A DNA stretch of 64,000 nt, from positions 1 to 64,000 of the forward strand of contig JAQBQB010000016.1 of assembly GCA_028287235.1 (NCBI GenBank), read 5' to 3'. Numbering within the stretch: position 1 is the first letter of the stretch; each line of letters starts with the position of its first letter. Positions 43,999 through 56,263 of this stretch are shown one piece after another. The position numbers and the translations under genes are program-made. The stretch comes from Gemmatimonadota bacterium (lineage in GTDB: Bacteria > Gemmatimonadota > Gemmatimonadetes > Gemmatimonadales > Gemmatimonadaceae). Under the pieces are notes generated by a model. That model saw only the letters and a list, made by a program, of their open reading frames with translations, was not told where the DNA came from and did not search any database.

Positions 43999-45651
43999 TC
44001 AGTACCCGTACGTGCCCTTCGCCGCCGACGCAGGCGCGCCCAAGCCGCCGAGCGTGTACGCCGGCGTCTGGCGCGCATCCGCCTCGGAGTACGGCAGCGG
44101 GAACATCAGCGGCGTTCCCTCGACCAGGTCGCCCCAGCCGCGCGAATCGATCCACCACTGGTTGTAGCCCGTCTGCGACGATTCCAGGCGTTTCTCGTAC
44201 TTCAACGCTTCCATGATCGTACCGCACGCCGTCTTGGTGAACGGTGCCACCGGCACGCGCGGCACGCAGGCGGTTCCGCCCGGCACCACGTCGGTCACGG
44301 TCGCAACCTTGCCGCTCAGCGCCGGCAGACCGGCCTTCACGCGAGTCTTGTCGATGAGCGTCGCGGCCTGCGCGATCTGGCCTTTGCGGATGTAGCCCTC
44401 CGCGGCAAGCATGTCGTTTTCCGCCACGGTGAACGTGGGCCACGTTCCGGCACGGTCGGCGTTGTTCAGCACGAGCGAGCGGAAACGATAGTGATCGTAG
44501 AACGAATTCTGATACGGAGCGCCGTCGGTGTCCTCACCCGTCGGCCGGTTCCGAAAGTACGGCACGCCGGCGGTCGGCAGCGTGCCCGACGCGGTCTGCT
44601 GCGCCGCGCGCGTCTCGCCCGCGGGCCAACGCTTGTCGGGCGTCTTGATGAGGAACGGCTTGCGGTCGTTCAGCCCCGTGGCGAGCCAGGCATCGAAGCT
44701 ACCCGACGTATCCGCCATGCCCGTGTACATCGGCGGCGTCGCGCCCCACCCCTGATAGCGGTACGCCGACGCGAGCCAGCCTTCCGTCCAGCCCGCCCCG
44801 TTCGACGTGGTCACGAGAAGATCACTGGTGATGCCGGCAGTCGCGTCGGCGATCACGAGATCCCAGTTCACAGCCGCGCGGTCGGCCGGCGTTCTGGCCA
44901 CACCCGCGCGGAAGCGCGCCTTGTACGAACGCACGACCTTGATGAAATCATCGCTCGTCAGCGTGTTGCCGCGAATCCAATCGACGATGCGGAATCCCGC
45001 CGCGTCGCCGCGCGCGGCAGCGGAGTTTGCGATGGCGATCGCAGAATCCAGATCGCCCAAGGCCGCCGTCATCACATCTTGATAGCCGACGAGCTTCGGC
45101 ACCTGGTCCGACGGTGTCGCGGGATACACGACGCCGGCCGAATCATACGTCAGCGCGGTGCTGCCCAACGCCAACCCGAGCGTGAAGAAGCCGAAGGCGC
45201 GCGACTTGGCGTCGCGGCCGGCCGAGCCGAGCGTGCCGGCGGCGGCCGTCAGCCGATCGAGCGCCGCGATGCCGTTCGCCGAGCTGCGCGCGAACTTCTG
45301 GAAGTCGCGGAAGTCGCGGTACAGATCGACGTTGCCGTTGCCGCGGTCGTTCGGCGCCGACGGGCGCGGAATGCTCGCCACGCCGTTCATGCCGTAGTTG
45401 GCCACGGTGCCGTACGTCTCGCCCGACCAGGACATCGTGATCGGCACGAGCGCGCCGGAGCCGCTCAATCCCGTCCATTCATTGTTCTCCTGCTGGAACG
45501 ACGTCGAGATCAGCTGCTCGATGCCGGCAGGGGTCGCAAAGGCCCGCGTGACGTCCGGGCTGTTCTGATTGCTCACATTCAGCGGATCGCTGCAGGCTCC
45601 CAGCGCGATCGCTGCACCGACACCAACGAGTGCGGTCGCGAACTTTCTCAT
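43999..45651 (-). CDS. SusD/RagB-family outer-membrane lipoprotein
   Basis: 550 residues. Lipobox IALGAC (lipid Cys 20) followed by DPLNVSNQNSPDVTRAF, which is typical of SusD N-termini, and the TPR-like helical body; a late segment ENDMLAAEGYIRKGQIAQAA and LESSQTGYNQWWIDSRGWGD also fit. SusD acts as the hinged lid over its SusC channel, capturing glycans or peptides at the surface. Start at 45651 is backed by GAGGT 6 nt upstream. It follows susC by 69 bp; substrate is unknown since no glycoside hydrolase is adjacent. Confidence 0.9.
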   Translation of the reverse strand: MRKFATALVGVGAAIALGACSDPLNVSNQNSPDVTRAFATPAGIEQLISTSFQQENNEWTGLSGSGALVPITMSWSGETYGTVANYGMNGVASIPRPSAPNDRGNGNVDLYRDFRDFQKFARSSANGIAALDRLTAAAGTLGSAGRDAKSRAFGFFTLGLALGSTALTYDSAGVVYPATPSDQVPKLVGYQDVMTAALGDLDSAIAIANSAAARGDAAGFRIVDWIRGNTLTSDDFIKVVRSYKARFRAGVARTPADRAAVNWDLVIADATAGITSDLLVTTSNGAGWTEGWLASAYRYQGWGATPPMYTGMADTSGSFDAWLATGLNDRKPFLIKTPDKRWPAGETRAAQQTASGTLPTAGVPYFRNRPTGEDTDGAPYQNSFYDHYRFRSLVLNNADRAGTWPTFTVAENDMLAAEGYIRKGQIAQAATLIDKTRVKAGLPALSGKVATVTDVVPGGTACVPRVPVAPFTKTACGTIMEALKYEKRLESSQTGYNQWWIDSRGWGDLVEGTPLMFPLPYSEADARQTPAYTLGGLGAPASAAKGTYGY

Positions 45652-45720
45652 CGAATTACCTCGAATATTGGAAGACACCCTCCGCCGGCGACCGTCGCCG
45701 GCGGAAGGTGCTCTGCCGAG

Positions 45721-48700
45721 TTAGAAGCGAGTGCCGAGGGACAGCGTGAACGTGCGGATGTTCGGGAAGTTGAAGGCGTCGACGGCGGCGAGGGCGGACG
45801 AGCCGGCCACGTTACCGGTGACGCTGCTCAGACCAACTTCGGGATCGAAGCCGGTGTAGCTCGTGAACGTGTGCAGGTTGCGGCCGATCAGGCTCACCGT
45901 CCAATCACCCACACCGCGCACCGAGCCCACGTTGTACGAGGCGTTCACTTCGCGAATCTTCGCATAGCTCGCCTTCTCCACCGTGCGGCTGTTCGGACCG
46001 AGCGCGTCATAGAAGCCGCCGATGCCGACGCCGGCGTCCTGCGTGCGCCAGTAGTAGCCGAGCGGCTTCGCCGTACCGAGGTTCTTGCCGGTCTGGTCCT
46101 CTTCGGCCGTCATGAAATCGCCGAGCGCCCAGTGACGGCCTTCGTTCCACACCGACTGACCGACCGACGCATCGACCAACCCGTACAGCGAGAACTTCTT
46201 GTAATTGAAGTTCTGTGACACACCGAGGCGGAAATCGGGGAGTGCATGTCCGAGCGCGATCTTCGCCGGCGAGCCGGTCGAATCGCGAACGACCAACGGC
46301 ATGCCCCAGTACGTCTGCGTGCCCCACGGGCTGTTGACCGTGCCCTTGTTCGTCTTGCAGCCGACTTCGCCGCCCGACACCGGCAGGGGGTTTCCGGCCG
46401 CGTCGAGGCAACCCGCGTTCGAGGCCTGCCACAGGTTCTTCGTGATGCCGTCGGCGGTCGAGTTGCCGCTGCCGACCCACACGATCAAGCCCTCGTCGTT
46501 CTTCTGGTACGCGCTGCCGGCCGCGCCGCACTGCGACTGGAACGCCGCCGGAAGCTCCGAGCAGCTCGTGATGAACTTGCGTCCGTAAAAGGTGCCGAGG
46601 TGTTCGCCGGTCGACTGGCGGAACATCGTCTCGGTGCCCTGCTGGCCGGTGCCGTAGAAGTTGTCCGGCACGTTGAGCTGCGTGATCACGGAGGTCGTGT
46701 GATCGAGATTCACCCGGCCCGACCAGCTCATGTTGCGCTGGCGGAAGATCGGGATGTTCAACGAACCTTCCCACGTCTTGTTCTGCAGCGTACCGGCGTT
46801 TCTCCACTGGTTGTTGAACCCGGAAATCGCGGCCGGCGGAACGAGCAGGATCTGGTCCTTCGTGTCCGACTTCGCGTACGTCACCGTGAGGCCGTAGCGC
46901 GAGAACGCCTCCGCATCGAATCCGACCTCGAGCTCCGTCGTCGTCTCGGGGCGAAGGTCCTTGTTGCCGAGCGTGTTCGCGGAGAGCGCGCCGCCCGTGC
47001 CGATCGTGAACGTTTCGTACTGGCCCGAGAAGCGCGGCCGGCCACCGGCCGTTCCGAGCGCGGCACGGAGCTTCAGGTCGTTGAGCTGTGGGAGGAACCA
47101 CCAGGGCTCATCCGACGCGCGCCACGCGAGGCCGACACGTCCGTAATCCGCCCAGCGATTGTTCGCGCCGAACAGCGAGCTGCCGTCGCGACGCGCGACG
47201 AGGCTCGCGATGTAGCGGCCCTTGTAGTCGACGTCGAGTCCAGTGCGCATGCCGATCGAGCGAATGCCCTGGATCGTCGATCCGATCGAATAGCCGGTCG
47301 TCGCGCTTCCGGTCGTCAACAGCCCCGGCACGGCGAGGGTGTTACCCGACTGGGTCGTCGAGAAGAAGTCCTGCTGCTCGTACAGGTAGCCCGCCGTGAG
47401 CTTCGTGGTCAGGTCGCCCCACGATTTGTTGGCGGCGCCGTCGAGGCTCGTGTTGACCGACTGGTCGTTGTTCGTACCGAGGCTGACGAAGCCGAGCGGC
47501 TGCGCCGGCGCGTTGCCCGTCGTGCGGTATCCCTTGTCGCGCTGGAAGAAGCTCGTGCCGTTGTTCCGGTCGTAGCTCACGTTGCCGCTGAAATCGAGCC
47601 AGCTGAACGGCTTGAACGTCGACGTCACGTTGCCGAGGAACCGATCGTTCTGATCGACCTGGCGTTGATTCTGGAATCCATATGCCGGATTCTCATTCTG
47701 AAATCCCTGATTGAGCGGATTCGAGCGAATGTAGAGCCGGTCGTGCGAGTCGAGCGCGAGCAGGTTCACGCCGGCGGGCGTCCGCGTCAGGCGGAAGAAA
47801 CCGTTGCCGTTCTCTTGGTCGCCGCCGTCCAACGAGCTGCGCGCGTAGAAGGTCCGCACGCCGAACGTCCACGCGTCGCCCACTTCCTGATCGACGTTCA
47901 GGCGCAGCGAGTTGCGCTTCAAGCCTGTCAGATAGCGAACCGCGCCCTGGTTATACAGGTTGTTGACGCTGCCGAAGAAGCTGGTCTTGCCGACGCGACC
48001 GCTCGCGTCGAAGGTGTTGTTCGTCGTGTTGCCCGGCGTCACCAGCTGGTTCACCGGGTTGTACTGCGTCGGGAACTGCTCGATCTGGAACAGCACGCGC
48101 TGCTGCTGCTTCGACGGTGCGGCGGCAATTCCAAAGTCGTTCTGGAAGGTCACCGGCGTGCCGGCGACGTCCCCGAACCCGTCGTTGATGCGGAAGGCTT
48201 CGGCGGCGAGATCGACCGTCGTGGCGCAGATGGGCTGGCCCGCGGCCGGCTTGGCGCAGAAACGCGTCTTGGTCTCGTCCATCATCATCGCCGAGCGCGT
48301 GCCGAACGCGAACTGATGTTCGATGTCGCCTCGGCCGTATTCGCTGCGGGCGTTGAAGCGGATACCGTCGCCGCCGCGGCTGCCCGACTTCGTGGTGATC
48401 TGAATGACGCCGTTGCCGGCGCGCGAGCCGTAGAGCGAGGACGCCGCGGCGCCCTTCACCACTTCCACGCTCTCGATGTCCTGCGGATTGATGTCGGCGA
48501 TGGGGCTGCGGCCGTTGTCCGCGCCGCCCTCGAGCACTACGCCGTCCACGATGTAGAGCGGCTCCTGGCCGCGTCCCTGGCCGTTGATCGACTTCGGTCC
48601 GCGAAGCATCACGTTCGGGGCGCTGCCCGGCCGGCCGGAGGTCGACACGATCTGCGCGCCCGGCACCTTGCCCTGGAGCTGCGACAGCGGATTCGATGCC

Positions 48701-49146
48701 GGAACCGTCATCTCGCTTTCGTCGATGTGGGCAACCGTGAACGGAAGCTTCTTCTGCTCCGTTGCGCCGGTCACGCCCGTGACCACGACTTCCTGCAGGC
48801 GGTTGACGTCCTGCTTCAGGACGAAATCGGCCGACTGCGCGCCAGCGCGAATCGTCATCGGCTTGGTCTGCGGCACGAAGCCGAGCGAGCGAGCGCGCAG
48901 CACCACCTGTTGGCCGCTCACGCGCGCGGCTGGAATGGTGATGGTGTACAAACCCTGGGCGTTCGACCCCACCGAGATGTTCAACTCGGTGATGAAGACG
49001 TTCGCGCCTTCGAGGGGCTGGCCAAAATCGGACGTCACCTTACCGGTGATCACCGCGTTCTGCGCCTGAGCTCGTGCCGTGGGCACGGAAAGCAATACGC
49101 CAAGCAATGCGCCGGCTATCGCTCGAGCACGGGTCATAATGGTCAT
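45721..49146 (-). CDS. SusC/RagA-family TonB-linked outer-membrane receptor
   Basis: 1141 residues. Signal peptide ending ARAQAQ, carboxypeptidase-regulatory N-terminal extension (about 30-115; ITGKVTSDFGQPLEGANVFI), TonB plug (about 120-235; QEPLYIVDGVVLEGG, QDIESVEVVKGAAASSLYG, GNGVIQITTKSG), then a 22-strand barrel ending in a C-terminal aromatic residue (TLSLGTRF). It imports large nutrients with SusD, driven by TonB-ExbBD. The leader contains a hairpin and a T-run that may attenuate expression. An alternative start three codons on (MTRARA) is possible. Confidence 0.94.
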   Translation of the reverse strand: MTIMTRARAIAGALLGVLLSVPTARAQAQNAVITGKVTSDFGQPLEGANVFITELNISVGSNAQGLYTITIPAARVSGQQVVLRARSLGFVPQTKPMTIRAGAQSADFVLKQDVNRLQEVVVTGVTGATEQKKLPFTVAHIDESEMTVPASNPLSQLQGKVPGAQIVSTSGRPGSAPNVMLRGPKSINGQGRGQEPLYIVDGVVLEGGADNGRSPIADINPQDIESVEVVKGAAASSLYGSRAGNGVIQITTKSGSRGGDGIRFNARSEYGRGDIEHQFAFGTRSAMMMDETKTRFCAKPAAGQPICATTVDLAAEAFRINDGFGDVAGTPVTFQNDFGIAAAPSKQQQRVLFQIEQFPTQYNPVNQLVTPGNTTNNTFDASGRVGKTSFFGSVNNLYNQGAVRYLTGLKRNSLRLNVDQEVGDAWTFGVRTFYARSSLDGGDQENGNGFFRLTRTPAGVNLLALDSHDRLYIRSNPLNQGFQNENPAYGFQNQRQVDQNDRFLGNVTSTFKPFSWLDFSGNVSYDRNNGTSFFQRDKGYRTTGNAPAQPLGFVSLGTNNDQSVNTSLDGAANKSWGDLTTKLTAGYLYEQQDFFSTTQSGNTLAVPGLLTTGSATTGYSIGSTIQGIRSIGMRTGLDVDYKGRYIASLVARRDGSSLFGANNRWADYGRVGLAWRASDEPWWFLPQLNDLKLRAALGTAGGRPRFSGQYETFTIGTGGALSANTLGNKDLRPETTTELEVGFDAEAFSRYGLTVTYAKSDTKDQILLVPPAAISGFNNQWRNAGTLQNKTWEGSLNIPIFRQRNMSWSGRVNLDHTTSVITQLNVPDNFYGTGQQGTETMFRQSTGEHLGTFYGRKFITSCSELPAAFQSQCGAAGSAYQKNDEGLIVWVGSGNSTADGITKNLWQASNAGCLDAAGNPLPVSGGEVGCKTNKGTVNSPWGTQTYWGMPLVVRDSTGSPAKIALGHALPDFRLGVSQNFNYKKFSLYGLVDASVGQSVWNEGRHWALGDFMTAEEDQTGKNLGTAKPLGYYWRTQDAGVGIGGFYDALGPNSRTVEKASYAKIREVNASYNVGSVRGVGDWTVSLIGRNLHTFTSYTGFDPEVGLSSVTGNVAGSSALAAVDAFNFPNIRTFTLSLGTRF

Positions 49147-49224
49147 CTCACTCTTTTGAAGATGATGAAGATGGGTGCCACTTACCTATCGACGTTCCCA
49201 CACGGACGTGCGACCTACACCAAC

Positions 49225-49279
49225 AAAAAAAGACAACGTAAAACCAAGCGCGAACACACTTTACGGTGTGTCTGCGCTT
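49225..49279 (-). promoter_or_regulatory. Hairpin and T-run in the susC leader
   Basis: Arms AAGCGCGAACACAC and GTGTGTCTGCGCTT (12 of 14 paired, 49246-49279), with a T7 run 15 nt further along the minus strand. An attenuator is possible. An AT-rich TATATA near 49346 may be part of the promoter. Confidence 0.4.
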
Positions 49280-49475
49280 GGGCAGAACTCGAATTCGATT
49301 GCGCGCGAGCCGTCAAACGCAGCCTCCGCGCGGTAACTCTGGACCGATATATAAGCCGGCCCATCTAAAAGTTCGTGGTTTCAACTCTCCAAGTGGGACG
49401 AATGGTCACATGCTGTTTGGCGGGCGGTATCCTGGAGGTGCAGAGCGTCCCGGAACGACAACGAAGACTCATCGA

Positions 49476-49504
49476 TTGTATAAAGTATTTTCGTTCAATA
49501 CAGT
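49476..49504 (+). promoter_or_regulatory. Weak promoter candidate for the 49628 lipoprotein
   Basis: TTGTAT, 17-nt spacer, TACAGT, in an AT-rich patch. It would give a leader of about 115 nt. The remainder of 49147-49627 holds no gene. Confidence 0.3.
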
Positions 49505-49627
49505 TTGTGCATGGACTCATGCGGCAGCACGAGAGCTTGCGCCGTGTTGGCCGCGCCAGCACGTTTGCCCCATCCACCCCTGTGTGGCTTCACACCGCGG
49601 GTCCCGCCCGCTCGCTCCGGAGGCCAA

Positions 49628-50080
49628 ATGTTTCGTCTCGTGCTTCGGCATTGCGCAGTGATCGCCACGGCCGGCGTCGCGCTCGCATGCGCCAGCTCAG
49701 GAGCGTCCGGCGCGGGAGGGGCCGGCTCAGGTGCGGCCAGCGCTTCGGTTTCTCAGGTCCGGCGAGACCGAGCCACGATCTCCGGACCGGAGCTCAGAGA
49801 CCTTCAGGCCTCCAACCTGTTCGAGGTCGTGCAGCGGCTGCACCCCGAGTGGCTGAGCGGACACAATGCGGCGGCCATCGGCGGCAAGACCACCAACCTG
49901 GCGAACGAAGTCCAGGTCTACATCGATACCCAGCGCACCGGCACGACCGACATACTGAAGCAACTCGCTCCCAACGTTGCCGGCTCCCTCCGGTACTACT
50001 CGGCGTCGGAGGCGCAGGCCCGGTTCGGCAACGGCAACCTCAACGGCGTGATCCAGATCGTCACGGCGACCAAACCCTGA
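49628..50080 (+). CDS. Small lipoprotein with plug-like C-terminus
   Basis: 150 residues. Signal peptide with lipobox VALAC (lipid Cys 21), Gly/Ser/Ala linker, then SGPELRDLQASNLFEVVQRL and a C-terminal strand set ending in RFGNGNLNGVIQIVTATKP. That ending matches the last strands of TonB plugs (GxxxxNGVIQITT in the SusC gene next door), so it may be a minimal barrel-less plug. It lacks the cysteines of its two longer relatives. GGAGG lies 5 nt before the ATG. Divergent from susC. Confidence 0.7.
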   Translation: MFRLVLRHCAVIATAGVALACASSGASGAGGAGSGAASASVSQVRRDRATISGPELRDLQASNLFEVVQRLHPEWLSGHNAAAIGGKTTNLANEVQVYIDTQRTGTTDILKQLAPNVAGSLRYYSASEAQARFGNGNLNGVIQIVTATKP

Positions 50081-50090
50081 CTCCCCGATA

Positions 50091-50125
50091 CGACAAAGGG
50101 CCGGCGATTCGCCGGCCCTTTGTCG
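50091..50125. terminator. Hairpin between convergent lipoprotein and atp genes
   Basis: 16-bp perfect stem CGACAAAGGGCCGGCG with a 3-nt loop. It probably works in both directions; T-runs are modest. Confidence 0.75.
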
Positions 50126-50157
50126 TATTCTAATGAGCGTTCTGCACTGCCAGCCCG

Positions 50158-50403
50158 CTACGCCGCCGACGCCTTCTCGGTCACGACACGCACCGTGTTG
50201 TCGACCACTTGCAGAAAGCCGCCCTCGACGCTGAACCGCTGACTACCGCCGCCCAACCGCAGCACGCCCTTGCCGAGCAGCGTCATCATCGGCGCGTGGC
50301 CGGTGAGAATGCCGACTTCGCCGTCGAACGCCGGCGCGACCACGGAGTCCGTGTCGCCCTCGTAGAGGACCGCTTCCGGCGAGATGACCGAGACCTTGAG
50401 CAT
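50158..50403 (-). CDS. atpC: ATP synthase F1 epsilon subunit, short form
   Basis: 81 residues against about 130-140 in most bacteria. Only the N-terminal beta-sandwich is present (VISPEAVLYEGDTDSVVAP, GEVGILTGHAPMMTLLGKG, FSVEGGFLQVVDNTVRVV); the C-terminal helical hairpin that inhibits ATP hydrolysis in E. coli is absent. Such short forms are known in some other phyla. It is the last gene of atpAGDC, 14 nt after atpD. Confidence 0.93.
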   Translation of the reverse strand: MLKVSVISPEAVLYEGDTDSVVAPAFDGEVGILTGHAPMMTLLGKGVLRLGGGSQRFSVEGGFLQVVDNTVRVVTEKASAA

Positions 50404-50417
50404 GTTCTGAATTCCGC

Positions 50418-52714
<2,297 letters not shown>

Positions 52715-52719
52715 AGTCG

Positions 52720-52793
52720 GTCATCCTGAGGGAGCAACGCGACCGAAGGATCGCTGAACGCGCGAAGCGATCCTTCGCTGCGCTCAGGATGAC
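52720..52793. repeat. REP-like palindrome inside the atp operon
   Basis: Outer arms GTCATCCTGAG / CTCAGGATGAC and an inner 12-bp stem CGAAGGATCGCT / AGCGATCCTTCG. It occupies nearly all of the space between atpA and atpG and shares both arm and stem sequences with 15189-15326. Confidence 0.85.
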
Positions 52794-52809
52794 AACGGTT
52801 GTCGTCATC

Positions 52810-54414
<1,605 letters not shown>

Positions 54415-54456
54415 GCGTGTGGTCGGAGCGGGACAGCGTGAAGGATCTTAATGGGG

Positions 54457-54476
54457 CTTGTGAAAAATATCACAAG
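54457..54476. promoter_or_regulatory. CRP/FNR-family-like palindrome upstream of atpA
   Basis: CTTGTGA and TCACAAG around a 6-nt AT spacer; this contains TGTGA-N6-TCACA, the consensus shape for CRP-type regulators. A TAAGAT -10-like box lies at 54445-54450 on the minus strand, so the site would overlap the -35 region of an atpA promoter. It also lies upstream of the four-helix-bundle gene. Confidence 0.5.
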
Positions 54477-54579
54477 GAGGGTGCCCCCTGCAAGGAGGAC
54501 CCGTCCTCGTATGTCACTATGCCTATGCGTGCAACCGATCGGTGCTGCCCCGCCCCGGCGTCACGTCCATCTTCGGCCC

Positions 54580-54981
54580 ATGGCAGCCAGCATCCGGGAC
54601 CTCAAAGTATGGCAGGAAGCCGTCGCCCTCGCTTCAGACGTCGTCCGTGCTGCCCGGCAAGGTGCACGCCGGGAAACAAAGGTCGTCACCGACCAGCTCA
54701 TGGTGACCGCCCTGTCGGCCGCCTGCACCATCGCCGACGGCTATGGACGATACACTGCTCCGGAGCAGCGGCAACTGTACCGGGCGGCGAAGCGCGAGTT
54801 GCTGCGGCTGGAGACCCAGATCGCCATCGCCCGCGGGGCCGACCTCATCTCCGCGCAGGCCTACACCGAGCTCTCCGCGCGCATCCAAAGCGTCATGCGC
54901 CTGCTCGGCGGATTCCTCGTGTACCTCGAGCGCCAGCTGGCGCCCGAGGCTAACGGCGAGCGGGCGACGGTGGCGCGGTAG
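54580..54981 (+). CDS. Four-helix-bundle protein (23S rRNA intervening-sequence type)
   Basis: 133 residues. Begins IRDLKVWQEAVALASDVV, the standard N-terminus of the S23/IVP four-helix-bundle family, and continues with IADGYGRYTAPEQRQLYRAAKREL and a last helix VMRLLGGFLVYLERQL. Members occur inside 23S rRNA intervening sequences or as free genes; no rRNA is here and the role is unknown. ATG 54580 fits the family; longer starts are unsupported. Its last 32 bp overlap the converging adaptor gene. Confidence 0.85.
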   Translation: MAASIRDLKVWQEAVALASDVVRAARQGARRETKVVTDQLMVTALSAACTIADGYGRYTAPEQRQLYRAAKRELLRLETQIAIARGADLISAQAYTELSARIQSVMRLLGGFLVYLERQLAPEANGERATVAR

Positions 54982-56263
54982 GGGGCGCCGCCGGCGTCGG
55001 GACCGTCTTGGGCTGGACGACGTTCACGCGCATGCCGTCCATGAGATCGGCGTTCGGGTTCGCGACCACCGCCTCTCCGTCGGTCAGCCCCGACTGAACT
55101 TCCACAGTTCCGCCAAAGTCGCGGCCGATCACGACAGGCCGGAAATGGATCGTGGCCGGCTGCGCCGGCGAGCTCTGGTCCACCACCAGCACCTGCGTGC
55201 CGCTCGACCGCACGACCAACGCGCTGGCCGGCACGATCAGCGCCGGAGCGTGCCGCGTGAGATGCAGATGCACTTCCGCATACATTCCGGGCACGAGCGC
55301 GAATCCGGGATTGGCGATGTCGACCTCGGTCAGCATGGTGCGCGACGACGCGTCCAGCGCGCCCGCACTGCGCGCGACGTGCCCGATGAAGCGGCGATTC
55401 GGAATCTCCTGCACCGTCACCTCGGCGATCAACCCCGGTGCGATCGACGGCGCATCCGCTTCGGAGACCGACACGTAGGTGCGGACGGTGTCGGTTTCGG
55501 CGAGACGGAACAGACTCCCCATCGACTGCGCGGCCGTGCCGCCGGCGGTGATCGGTGCACCGGTGCTCCCGTTCGCGCTGATCAGCGAGCCGAGGTCGAT
55601 GTTGCGCGCCGTGACGACACCGGCGAACGGGGCCGTGACCTTCGTGAAGCGCTGCAGCTCGGTCAAACGGCGCAGATTGGCTTCCGACGCGCCGCTGTTC
55701 GCTTCCGCCGCGTCGAACGCCGCGGTCTTCTGATCGAGCTCTTCGCGGCTCACGGCGCTGTCGGCCGCGAGCACGCGCCAGCGCGCCAGATCCGCCTTCG
55801 CTAAGCCGAGCGTAGCATGCGTCTGCGCGACTTGATGCTGCGCCTGTTGCACTTCCTGCTCGAGCTCCGGCGCATCGATCTCGGCCAGCAGTTGGCCGGC
55901 GCGAACGATCGATCCGATGTCGGCGTGCCACTGCTTTACGTAGCCGCCAACGCGCGCGTAGATGGCGCCTTCATGCAACGCCTGAATCGTACCCGGCAAC
56001 ATGAGATCGCCTCCGGCGGATGCGCGAATCGCCGGCGCGGTCTGCACCGACGGCGGCCCGTCCTGCGTCGCCACGTCGGTCACGAGCTCGCGCGACACCG
56101 CGCGACGCGGCAGGAAGGCGCTGACGAGCAGCGCCGCGAGCACCACTGCCACGCCCACGCCGATCGCGAGCATGCGCCTGGTGGACGCCGGCTTCACCGG
56201 CGGCGCGGCGCCGACGTCGACATGATGTTCGTGAGGAGGCTCGAAGCCCGCGGAAGTACTCAT
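54950..56263 (-). CDS. RND efflux periplasmic adaptor subunit
   Basis: 437 residues. Membrane anchor IGVGVAVVLAALLVSAFL (about 33-50), then the membrane-fusion-protein layout: lipoyl half (PGTIQALHEGAIYARVGGYV), helical hairpin (LEQEVQQAQHQVAQTHATLG to about 210), second lipoyl half (VTAPFAGVVTARNIDLGSLI), beta-barrel and membrane-proximal domain. Pro-rich C-terminus. It bridges the pump and the TolC channel. Its ATG overlaps the pump stop (ATGA), so it is the third gene of the operon. Confidence 0.92.
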   Translation of the reverse strand: MSTSAGFEPPHEHHVDVGAAPPVKPASTRRMLAIGVGVAVVLAALLVSAFLPRRAVSRELVTDVATQDGPPSVQTAPAIRASAGGDLMLPGTIQALHEGAIYARVGGYVKQWHADIGSIVRAGQLLAEIDAPELEQEVQQAQHQVAQTHATLGLAKADLARWRVLAADSAVSREELDQKTAAFDAAEANSGASEANLRRLTELQRFTKVTAPFAGVVTARNIDLGSLISANGSTGAPITAGGTAAQSMGSLFRLAETDTVRTYVSVSEADAPSIAPGLIAEVTVQEIPNRRFIGHVARSAGALDASSRTMLTEVDIANPGFALVPGMYAEVHLHLTRHAPALIVPASALVVRSSGTQVLVVDQSSPAQPATIHFRPVVIGRDFGGTVEVQSGLTDGEAVVANPNADLMDGMRVNVVQPKTVPTPAAPPTAPPSPARR

